Assembly (NCBI RefSeq): GCF_009727055.1 | Contig: NC_052357.1 | Span: forward strand, 14,359,376-14,423,375 | DNA: 64,000 bases | Source: Benincasa hispida | Taxonomy: Eukaryota; Streptophyta; Magnoliopsida; Cucurbitales; Cucurbitaceae | Direction: 5' to 3' | Part shown: one piece after another, positions 54,732 to 64,000 of the stretch | How the letters are laid out: every line of letters begins with the position of its first letter | Numbering within the stretch: position 1 is the first letter of the stretch | Notes under the pieces: generated by a model | What the model was told of the DNA's origin: nothing | The model's input: the letters and a program-made list of their open reading frames with translations, nothing else | Database searches by the model: none | Position numbers and translations under genes: made by a program

Positions 54732-54743
54732 TGTTGGGAATGT
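54670..54743. repeat. 37-bp tandem duplication across polypurine tract and LTR start
   Basis: GTGGTCCTTTGTTCGAGGGG with the following GAGGATTGTTGGGAATG occurs at 54670-54706 and again at 54707-54743, so the junction of polypurine tract and LTR start exists twice in tandem. Confidence 0.85.
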
Positions 54744-54865
54744 GACCAAAGTCCCACATTGGTTAGATAAGAAGAGGATCATAGGTATATAAGTGAGAAG
54801 TTTATGCCCAAAGTGGACAATATCATACTATTGTGGAGATAATTTGAGGGTCGTTGTCCCTATCA
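54732..54865 (+). repeat. LTR start of a repetitive short element (partial)
   Basis: TGTTGGGAATGTGACCAAAG, TCCCACATTGG, GGTATATAAGTGAG and CCCAAAGTGGACAATATC are recognisable as a very common plant LTR/TRIM-like repeat. Similarity ends near 54865. Confidence 0.55.
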
Positions 54866-55365
54866 TCGATTTTGAAATCATTGCAATTAAATTCCAAAAA
54901 ATATTATCCATGGTGTCCACCAACATGTGGTACAATATTTTCGTATCGTTGATAATATTTGTGAGAAACCGATCACCAAATATTTGTTAAATAAAGTAAA
55001 TAACTTACTTAACAAATTCTCACAAAATAAAATCAATAAGATAATTGTAACAAAACAATTTTTCTAACATCTACCTACAGGACGTTACTACATGCATGTA
55101 TAAACCTCATATCAACATAAAGCTTTTTGGCTTAGATAAAACAAAACAATCTCTTAAACCAAATGAAAATTAATCAATTATCATTAAAACATCTGGAAAC
55201 TTTTGTTTCAAGTCCCTCTAAAGCGTCTGGCTAATCCACCGGTGTGTCCTTGCCTTTATCTAAAAAACATATCATAGGAAATGATGAGTATAAAATACTC
55301 AATAAGTGACCTACTACTAAGCCCACTAGGTGAACTTATTAACCTTCTCATGTATACATCTTAAC
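54866..55365. other. Intergenic or repeat-internal sequence, no gene
   Basis: An imperfect hairpin, ATTTGTGAGAA near 54957 against TTCTCACAAAAT near 55027, is the only structure noticed. Confidence 0.35.
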
Positions 55366-55668
55366 ATGGCAATCGTAGTGATCTCGAAGGAGCACATATC
55401 ATTGTAGTCTTAGTGATCTCGAAGAAACGCATATCATGATAGTCTTAGTGATCTCAAAGAAACACATATCATGATAGTCTTAGTGATCTCAAAGAAACAC
55501 ATATCATGATAGTCTTAGTGATCTCGAAGAAACTCATATCATACAAGTCTTAGTGATCTCGAAGAAACTCATATCATACAAGTCTTAGTGATCCCAAAGG
55601 AACACATATCATGGTAGTCTTAGTGATCCCGAAGGAACACAAATTGTAAGCAATAATGGTGATCCCAT
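55366..55668. repeat. 35-bp minisatellite, about eight copies
   Basis: TAGTGATCTCGAAGAAACAC-type units start at 55376, 55411, 55446, 55481, 55516, 55551, 55586 and 55621, an exact 35-bp period, with a decayed ninth unit near 55658. Units differ by a few bases. There is no spacer/repeat alternation, so it is not CRISPR-like. Confidence 0.92.
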
Positions 55669-56520
55669 AGGAACATTTAATCAGACATAAGTGGAAAACC
55701 CGAAGGTTCCGAAACATAAGATGTACACGGCTCGATAGAAAAGCTAACAATCTCCATCTTATCTAGCATGCTAGAATCAACCAATAGATCTCATATCAAA
55801 ATCATAGTCATATTAACATAGTCATCATATTAGCATGCAAAAATGCAGACATACGATCTCGTGTCAATTCATAGCAACATAGCTCATAGATTACTAGAAC
55901 AACCACACAGTGCTTACAATATTGAAGCATAGCAATTCATTCCATAACATTTATTAGCATGTGTTCACAGTATAAGCTCAATCTTAACATCAACAAATTC
56001 GTTGGAGTGATTAGCTCGAGGGCAAACCGATAATAAGACATTTACTTGGAATTTAGTCCAAAATAGCACTCGAATTTGGTAATGAAGTGAAGCCAATCTT
56101 CAACAAATCTTGAATTAAATCGTAAACACAAACCCATACTTAATTTTAAGTCTTAAAGCTTCAATTAATTCGTGAATTTATTTAGATGATTCCAATAATT
56201 TTTACCCAATACGCAGATCCTCAAATTGTCAAACTGTCTCAAGCTCTTCAAAATCAACACGTTTCTAAACCAAACACCACAATCTTATAAGTAAATCCCC
56301 AAATTACAACTCAAGTGACCAACAAAAGCCCAACCCTAAGAATGCTTACCAAAAATGCCCAAAAATCAATCCTAAATTCCGCTTGACAACAGCTTCAACA
56401 ACCTCCAAATGCCGATTCTTGACTTGAAGGGTGTAAGCAAACCAAGTGTTGGGCAAAGACTTGAAAAGATGATTGTCAAGAAAACTCACACAAACCATCA
56501 GACAAACCAAAAGCTTACCC
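55669..56520. other. Intergenic, no gene recognised
   Basis: Possibly part of the same unknown repeat as the minisatellite. Open frames are short and without motifs. Confidence 0.35.
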
Positions 56521-56860
56521 AAATATACAATTCCGGCGACGGTTGAGGGTTGGGCGAGCGTCAGAGAGATGAATGGACGGTTGTCAGACAGCCGCAACCG
56601 AATGGCGGACGGCGCGTGGACAGTAGCGGAATGGAAACTAACTGGACCGCGACTGGCGATTCACAACGCTCCACGTCGACGGCAGACACGACAGACGGAC
56701 GGTGCTGGTTGACGACGATGGGCGGTGCACGAAGCTTTTCCGATTGAATCTACTGCAGGTGGCGAGAGAGAGAGAGAGAAATTCGTGAGAAGGAGAGGGA
56801 AAGGAAGAAGATGGTGGCTCAAACTCACCTGGGCTGCGTTCGATTAGGTTTTTGTTTTCT
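56521..56860. other. GC-rich segment with (GA)n microsatellite
   Basis: It is markedly more GC-rich than its surroundings, with GACGGACGG, GGCGGACGGCGCG and a (GA)9 run at about 56764. Overlapping short open frames lie on both strands and none has a recognisable domain. It may be the 5' untranslated part of a lost gene or transposon-captured sequence. Confidence 0.35.
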
Positions 56861-57252
56861 ACCTCCAAACCCACATAAATATCATAACAACTCAATCTCA
56901 TCCAAAATCAAATTTGAAGTTCCAAAATAGTAACTGCATTAATTATCTCATCTTCATTACTTCAATCTAGCCTCAAAATAAATCTGCAACACCCATATCT
57001 TCATATGAAAATCATAACAAAATTTCACCCAATAAATAGGAAACATATGGAGATTGAAAACATTTGTTGATCAAAATGAACTTTCCATACACACACATTT
57101 TATTTAGAAACATCTGGTGGACTATAAAATGTGTATAAAAATAATGGACATTACTGAATTATTCTTAATTCTATTTTCATTTTATTGTTTTACTCTATAT
57201 TCAAGTCTAGGGAACTTGGTAAATCTTAAAAAGAAAAAAAGAAAGAAAAAGA

Positions 57253-58852
57253 AGAGTATATTGCAAGCGTGTCTACATTTTTTCTCTTTTGCAAATATAG
57301 CAAACAAATTCAATCCAACCCAAATAAAATAGTAAAAGTCTAAAATGTCCTTTTATACCACCAAATCATGCAAGCATCCAGGAAGAAGGAAAATACGTGA
57401 GTTTTCCAAAGTATATTAGATATATTTCATTAATAAAGAACCAAGTATACTTATATACTTATATACACTTTTTTTTTTTTAATGAAGCTAGTTAAGCAAT
57501 CGTCTTAATGATATACTATTAATACATAAATAACATACATAAAATTGTATTTTTAGTGAGTATTTTGATATGTCAATATTATATTTAAATTATTTTGAAT
57601 GGGTGTCAATATACTAATAATAATCCAATGTTATATTATACTTGCATTTTGGATGAATATTAAACTATTCATACACTTCAATATTTATACTTCACTGATA
57701 TATATATTTTATATTAGGTGTATCATTGATGCTTAATAGCATAATGATGTACTTGAACTTTTAACATGGTTTTTTTTTTTATTTAAGTATTTACATTTGA
57801 TATATAATATATTGTTGATACATTTGAAATATTTACATGTTAAACTATTCATACACTTCAATATTTGAAATATCATTACATTATACATTTGATATATAAT
57901 ATATTAACATGTATTTACACATGTCTTTTTCTTTTTTTTGAAAAAAATAAAACACACAACTTTTACTTTAAATAAGTTACTAATTGAATGTTGATTGTTG
58001 TTAGATGTATATACTACTGATATACTTGGAATATGTTGTTAGATATACTATTGATACTCTCGTGTCTTACTTCAAGTATTTACTGATTGATTGATGTTTC
58101 ATAGACTCACGTATTGTATATGATATATTGTTAATACACTTGGAATAACATGCTTTATAAGATTAAACACACATGCTTTGCTTTATTTCAAAATAAAATA
58201 TTGAGTGGGTATTAATCGAGGTTAGATATACTACTGATACACTTTGAAGGTTGATTGTTATTAAATATACCGTTGATATATCAAATTTATAGTAAATAGA
58301 ACGATTAAAACTTGATTTAAATATAAAATTGATATATTAATTATACATCTAATATACCATTAAATCTTTAACCAAAAAAAAATGAAAAATGAAAAAATAA
58401 CTCAAACAGAAATAAAATACAATGTATGGTGAAGATGAAAATTTGGCTTGCAGATAAAGATGCAAAATGATGATCCTAAAAAGAGAAGAAAAATGGTGAT
58501 AGAGAAAAGAAAGATGATTCAAAAATTGAAAATTACCAATACATGAGAGAAAATTAAATATTGATTTTAAAATTTTTTTAAAAAAAACGTGGAAGTAAAT
58601 CCACGTTAAAAAAAATAAAATAAAATGAGAACTTCTTCCCTCTCTTAATCTCTCTCTCTGTTAGGAGTTTTCTTAATTTCATTAGCTGGGGAGAAATTTG
58701 GGGAGAGAATATGTGAAAAAAATAAGTAGTAGCCACCCGAAAAAATTAGAAAGAAGGTGCTGAAAAAAGGGTAAAAAATTAAATATAGAATTTGATTATT
58801 TAATATATTTGCAAAATCAAAAAGTTCAAAGTCATGCTTGCAATTTTCCTAA
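57253..58852. mobile_element. Mutator-like non-autonomous element (1.6 kb)
   Basis: The left end has ATTGCAAGCGTGTC, then TTTTGCAAATATAGC. The right end, reverse complemented, has ATTGCAAGCATGAC, then TTTTGCAAATATATT, at similar spacing, so the inverted termini are about 50-60 bp. The interior has iterated GATATACTATTGATAC-like words and a direct repeat TTAAACTATTCATACACTTC 180 bp apart (57659 and 57839). No transposase. No target duplication found. Confidence 0.55.
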
Positions 58853-59440
58853 TTTATTTTGCCACTCACTGCAATTTTCTTAAAAAGAATTGCACGAACC
58901 AGATGCATTACAGAAACATCAAATTAGATGCACAGAGGTACGAAGGATTATGAAATAAAATTAGATGCGTTAAATTCCACATACATCGATCTTTAGAATG
59001 TTATATGAATGGTATCACAAAATATGAGAAAATACAGAATCTTATATATAGGAGAGACTCTAAGCTCAACGACTTAGACAATTTTACTCATTTCAATGCT
59101 TGAGTTTCATGAGTAATTATTTCCTAGAATATAACGTATTATCTTTCTCATGGAAGCAGCACACAAGATCTAACGAACTATACTTTGTGAAAATAATTTT
59201 AAAGACTTTATAAAAAGGGAGGAAGTTTCATGTTGAAAAATAATGCTTATGACAAAGTGTTGAAAACCAATTTGAAGAACAGACATATTTATTGTGATAC
59301 CCTCACCTTTTCAGGATTTCTTAAGAAGTAGAAAGTAGCTTAAAGTAAAAGCTTGAAGGCAAAAGTTTTGCTAAGCTATGCTTTAGAAGAAGGAAATTTT
59401 CTAAGTAGAGTAGGTCAAGAGCCCAAGATTTGGCTAAATA
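58853..59440. other. Intergenic, nothing recognised
   Basis: AT-rich sequence with no gene, RNA or element signature that I can identify. Confidence 0.35.
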
Positions 59441-60330
59441 TAGGATTATGCATTGATATGGGAGCCATAGGCGTTGGTCATGTCTTTAGAGGTTAGACAA
59501 ATCCATTTAATGACTAAGTATTGGCCGTGAAAATGGTGGTCGAGTGGAAGCAGCCTAGGCAATGTCATGTGTAGGCTTAGATAGCAAGGTTGGATGCATA
59601 CACCATGCCTTGTGATGCGCGGCCAAGCTGGGACACCAAGTGTTGAGGTGTGGTGCTCGACAAGGCAAAGATCGAGCATCGAGTAAACACCATGCGTGAT
59701 CGAGGAGGCGCTAGTCGAAGGGCATGCAGCTAGGGTGAACATTCGGTTGCGTGCAAGGATGGGCGCAAGACGCTAAATGCGAGGGAACTGGGCATGCGTT
59801 GAGACGTATGGCTGGTGGGCTATTCGATGCCAAGACCATGCGATGAGGCAGGTAAGCTATGCAATGAGACTGGAAGTTATGCGATGAGGTTAAGAGCTAT
59901 GTGATGAGGCTGCAAGTTATGCGATGAGGCTAGGAGCTATGGGATGGGGCTAGGTTGATGTGCGCGACAAGTGACTTGTGCAAGCTCTGACACATGAGCT
60001 AGGTAAGGTGAGCATTGGGCGCAAGGGCATGTGTTGAGTCTATGCGATGCCTAGAAGCAAAAGCCACGAGTTAGAATGTTACTAGATTAGTTTGTAGCTT
60101 AGCCAGGACTAATATTGTAAAATTTATCGAACATGTATGAACGGATTTTCAAAAGAGTTATGCTTTGAGTTGTTTTCTTAAACACCGCTGCAAGTTTTGT
60201 TAAGTGAGCTAGAGGAGTGGGGCAGTAGATATCATGAAAGGGTGGTGTCTATCGTCCTTGGGACTCCTTTCAGGTTCTAAAGGTGAGCTCGAGAGGGGGT
60301 CTAACATTTATAGACCAATCTATGGTCATT
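59441..60330. other. GC-richer repeat-like block with 20-bp minisatellite
   Basis: The block contrasts sharply with its AT-rich surroundings. At 59836-59955 six 20-bp units of the form GCTATGCGATGAGGCTAGGA follow one another with an exact period. The 98-codon minus-strand frame here has no recognisable domain. CCTTGGGACTCCTTTCAGG near the right end suggests LTR or retrotransposon leader sequence, but this is only an impression. Confidence 0.5.
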
Positions 60331-60779
60331 CAAATAGTTGTATCTCTTCTTCAATTTAGTTATTTATGAAAAGACATATTTATTCATGAAACGATGCAAC
60401 TATACACGAAAGGTCATATACCATTTATTCCAACAAATCCAACACATCACTAAAACATCTTAATAATTTTCATTTCGTTTTGGCCATAATGAATTGAACA
60501 CATGACCTCTTAGCCCTTGATCAAGGTCATATCCTCATATTTATCACTTGGCAAATCAATGATGGTTAAATAAGATATAGTGATTCAATGCTAATAAGAT
60601 GGGTGAAAATTGAGATCAAATGGTAAATGAGGAGAATGATGAACTAGATTATCAAGTTGAATTCCGTGACTTGAAACTAGATTCAAGTTAAAAGGATGAA
60701 GGCTTTCAGACTGAAAGGGATGAATGTCAAGATTGAAGGGAATGGAAGTAGAGGAATGATACGGATTTAATCTGAAAAA
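60331..60779. other. Intergenic, nothing recognised
   Basis: AT-rich with no gene. GATTCAAGTTAAAAGGATGAAGG-like words repeat loosely near 60660-60740. Confidence 0.35.
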
Positions 60780-61345
60780 TCGATCAACCCAATTCAATCT
60801 CTATGGTTTCGATTGGGTTATCAACTCATTTGGGTTGGATTAGTTCAAATAAATGAAAATTTTATGGGATGGGTTGGTTCATGGCACCAAATATAACTAA
60901 ACCAACCTGAACCATCACAAACTTATTGTTAACATTAAAAAAAAATTATGTTACTTATAATACAATTATTTAATATATATTGATTTTAGTTTTATTTAGT
61001 TTCATTATTTTTTGAATAATTTATTCTCTAACAACTCCTAAAAATAGTTTTTTAACACTTTGAAAAGAAAATTTTCATTATATAAAATGAAATTGAGTTG
61101 TTAATCTTAATTCAATATATGAAAATAATAACATCAGATTTTTAAGTATTTACGTTTTTACTTTTTTTAGGATAAAAACTTTAATAAATGACAGAGTAAC
61201 CCGAACCAACCTAACCAAATATTTCATAGTTGGTTGGGTTGGGTTATTTTTTAATAAGGGAAATTTGGATTAAAAAAATTACCATCGAAATAATTGGATT
61301 AGATCTAAAAACTCTTTCAACCCAACCCAACCTATGAATACCTCT
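60780..61345. mobile_element. Diverged relative of the GGGTTGGGTT hAT MITE
   Basis: It shares AAATAAATGAAAATTTTATG, GGTTGGTTCATGG, ATTTTAGTTTTATTTA and the GGTTGGGTTGGGTTA block with 47493-48052, in the same order and at the same size. Its termini are eroded (CTATGAATACCTCTATCG versus CCATGAACAACCCTA) and no target duplication is left, so it is an older copy. Confidence 0.75.
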
Positions 61346-61857
61346 ATCGAAAAATATATGGTAGAGCTGTTTGATAAAAGGAAAAAATGGCTGGAGCAGA
61401 TACATGTAGGAGTACAGGCCACAATGCAATGAGAAAAAAAAGTGGCCAAATTAATTGATGGAAAGACTCACCACTTCATCTTTCACCCTAACAACTCACA
61501 AAGTTACGAGGCAAAGAGACAAAGCTTAAAACAATGGAGCCAAACACATAAGCTCAAACTGATTGATCAAAACTCACAAGAAAGATTAGGCTCTCCCTAT
61601 TCCAAAAATATGCACACCCAAAACAAAAACAAAATCAATGAATACGATGTATTATTATTTATTTGAGTGTCAACAAAAATTAGATCTTCAAGAAGAGGTC
61701 GAGTAGGTTGATATTCCGTTTGAATGATACTATTTGTTTAGACCACGTTCCGTAACTATTTGACTTTTGGTTTTTAGTTTTAAAAAATTAAGTCTAAAGA
61801 CACTTCCATCACATCGAAATTTATACTATCTAAATAGAGCTATGGGATGGGAAAGTA
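61346..61857. other. Intergenic with a 74-codon open frame, not called as a gene
   Basis: The frame at 61442-61666 is Lys/Ser/Asn-rich without any motif; no other feature was seen. Confidence 0.35.
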
Positions 61858-62050
61858 ACATTTGAATTCTTCTTTTGCCCCATTTAGTGATTGATTATAG
61901 GATTATATAATGTAATCTTACAATAAAATCGATTAAAAATATATATAAAAGAAGCTATGCGAGAAACATATGAATTCCTTACCTTTTGCTCTTTTAGTTA
62001 TAGGCTTATAGAGTTATATAATGTAATCTCACATTAAAATCATTAAAAAA
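61858..62050. repeat. Tandem duplication of about 110 bp
   Basis: AACATTTGAATTCTTC...GATTATATAATGTAATCTTACAAT recurs as AACATATGAATTCCTT...AGTTATATAATGTAATCTCACATT about 110 bp later. Confidence 0.7.
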
Positions 62051-62179
62051 AAAAAGTTTATAGTTCACGTTAATTAAATTTATCTCTAATATTTGATTCC
62101 AAAATTAGCATTGAAAAAATTGTATCATTCACAAAACAATAATATCATATTCCAATATATATATATACATATATCACTC

Positions 62180-62560
62180 ACATGGATTTTATTGATTTAA
62201 AATTTGGTTATATCTAATATTTGATTTAAGATCCAAAATTTATCATTAAAAAAAAAAAAATTACCCGTAAATTAAATTGATTTAAAATTTGGTTATCTCT
62301 AATATATTATTCTAATATTTGACATAAGATCCAAAATTTATACTATATTTTATAATTCAGGTATAAATTATATCCTTCACATTTAATGATAATGTTTTAA
62401 ACAAAAAAAAAAAAAAAAATCTCATATTATTATCACGTTAATATAATTTAATTAAAAATCAAAACAAATTTATAATTTGAAATCTAAATTTTTTTCTCTA
62501 AATAGCTATTTTATAATTCAGATATAAATTATATCCTCTCTCTTTTAGGTCTAGAAGAAG
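62180..62560. repeat. Imperfect direct repeats of about 90 bp
   Basis: ATTGATTTAAAATTTGGTTA and ATCCAAAATTTAT occur in order at about 62189 and 62276. ATAATTCAGGTATAAATTAT near 62350 recurs near 62513. Confidence 0.6.
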
Positions 62561-62655
62561 ATATCACCTCTTTCGTTTTTTGTTTAATCCTCAACATATT
62601 GATTGAATTTAATGTTATTGTTTATATGTTTTTATAGTTTTTTTAATACACGTAG

Positions 62656-62744
62656 ATTCACCTGACAAGGGTTTTGAAATTCAAGAAATTTCTCAAGGTT
62701 CAAGTAATTTAGAGGTCGGAAATGATGGAGAAGTGAGTGATTGA
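62656..62744 (+). other. Possible orphan terminal exon
   Basis: After the acceptor-like ACACGTAG a phase-1 frame reads DSPDKGFEIQEISQGSSNL and runs to a TGA at 62742-62744 (30 codons, acidic end GNDGEVSD). The phase equals that of the exon-2 acceptor in the NLR remnant at 17971, and the Ser-rich context is similar, but no upstream exon is nearby. It could be chance. Confidence 0.2.
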
Positions 62745-63727
62745 CTGTTTTCAATGCTTTTGTAGTTGTTTTTCTATTTTTTTTTTTTTTAATTTTTGTA
62801 AGAAGATTAAATTTTTAGGGTTTCTATTTTCATAAAAAATAATATTTTTGTTTAAATTAAAATTAGAGAAATCAAATCATCTTTTTTTTAACCAAGAACG
62901 AATTACTACGAAATTCTATATAAAAATAGAAAATTAATATTTTAGTTTATTTCAAAGTTTAAAATTAGAAGGATATTCACAATAACTTAAAAAAAAATTA
63001 ATACAGATAAGATTATCTCGAAATAAACAATAATAATACTTAAAGTATAAAGTGAAGAGGATAATCAAATTATCTAATCCAAAATATAAAATGTAGAAAA
63101 AATAGTTTGGTTTAAATTTGAAAGTTTAGAATTAAGAGGCTAATTAATCATCTAATAAAAACAAAAATTTGAAAACAAGGGATTCAATGAAAACAAAAAC
63201 AATGGATTCAATAAAAACAGAGTTATTTCATGTTTTCAAATATGTGTTTGGATTGAATTCTAATTTAAACAATTTATTTAAATTGAGTTTGATACTGCAT
63301 AAAACTAATTGTACTCACCCACTAATATTTTGTTGACAATAAACTATTATTAATTTATTTTTAAATATAATTTATGTTTAAAAATTAATTAATCTGTAAT
63401 ATTATATAATATACGATACATCATATAATCCCTATTATATTTTTTTTAAAAAAAATGAATTGACTTTATAACACGACATATTGTATTTCTAAATATTTTT
63501 ATCTAATATTTAATACAATTCTATATTTTAAAATTTTAAAAATCAAAATCTGTATACAATGAAACATGAAATATTGTTCACAAAATTTGAATCATAAAAT
63601 CTGAAAACAATTTTCACAAACAGAATTTGAGTTGTCTGTCAACTTGAACTAACATGATGTTGTGGCCAATTACCTTTTTTTTAATAAAGAAACATTTCAT
63701 TGAATGAATGAAATAAGGAAAATTTGG
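62745..63727. other. AT-rich intergenic, nothing recognised
   Basis: No gene or repeat family identified. Confidence 0.35.
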
Positions 63728-63862
63728 TGGCTACCTACTTAGGATTTAATATCCACTGATTTCCTTGACATTCAAATATTGTAGGATCAAGAGGGTTGTT
63801 CCGTGAGATTAGTCGGGATACGCGAAAGCTAGCTCGGACAGTGACGACTCACAAATACCAAA
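63728..63862 (+). mobile_element. Au-type SINE, 5'-truncated
   Basis: GATTTAATATCCACTGATTT, CCTTGACATTCAAAT, GTTGTTCCGTGAGATTAG and ACTCACAAATACC match the 3' two-thirds of the Au SINE at 20790-20992. The tRNA-like head is missing. Confidence 0.7.
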
Positions 63863-64000
63863 ACCAAAACAAAGGAAAGCTAATGCACACCTATACGTAA
63901 TTACAAACATGAGTATGAACCAAATCCAAAAATCTATCGAAAGAAGAGGATGTGACTCTGAAGAGTCAACCATTACGTTCACCTCAACATAAAATATTAT

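Noticed and set aside
55366..55668. Regular short repeats suggesting a CRISPR array
   Set aside because: The unit is contiguous with no unique spacers, and the context is a plant nuclear genome; it is a minisatellite.

Overview
The window is 64 kb of AT-rich nuclear plant DNA. The large intron-poor CC-NB-ARC-LRR gene, the Copia, Gypsy, CACTA and hAT elements and the Au-type SINEs all indicate a flowering plant. The style of the NLR protein and the repeat families fit a cucurbit (Cucurbitaceae); that placement is an inference from memory of the families and no search was run. There is one apparently intact protein gene, a disease-resistance (NLR) gene at 28307-31690 (+). A second NLR survives only as its C-terminal LRR exons at 17472-18791 (+). 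Nearly everything else is layered transposable-element wreckage.

Layout. 1-2.8 kb: a GATAG-rich MITE, intergenic DNA and a tRNA-like SINE. 2.8-15.6 kb: a decayed Ty1/Copia element (Copia-1). Its 5' LTR is split by a 2.3 kb composite element, its leader holds LTR pieces, its gag holds a solo LTR, and its pol is full of stops. 15.6-17.5 kb: Gypsy integrase and LTR debris. 17.5-18.8 kb: the NLR remnant. 19.5-22.5 kb: a small LTR with primer-binding site, two SINEs and two MITEs. 23.1-25.0 kb: composite element copy B. 25.1-27.3 kb: a long-inverted-repeat (foldback) element next to a hAT-like element rich in GATACG. 28.3-31.7 kb: the NLR gene. 32.2-38.7 kb: a MITE, Copia-2 (+), then Copia-3 (-) split by a solo LTR. 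38.7-45.3 kb: a CACTA-type element holding a solo LTR and two untrimmed sequencing-library adapters. 45.3-48.1 kb: a segmental duplication, a second hAT-like element and a hAT MITE. 49.9-52.0 kb: composite copy C. 53.0-54.9 kb: Copia-4 RNase H, its LTR and another short LTR element. 55-64 kb: minisatellites, a Mutator-like element, a second GGGTT-type MITE and an Au SINE.

The most notable pattern is a family of composite non-autonomous elements at 3025-5346, 23070-24995 and 49921-51965. Each has the same order: Mutator-like terminus, about 0.4 kb polypyrimidine tract, about 1 kb of degenerate CTATCANTGATAG palindromes, Mutator-like terminus. Copy A sits in an LTR whose sister LTR keeps the empty site, which fixes the ends. 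Copy B has a 7-bp target duplication. Three or four small MITEs in the window look like deletion derivatives of the same family.

The stretch around 42.87-43.06 kb is an assembly artefact: two Nextera mate-pair junction adapters flank a duplicated segment.
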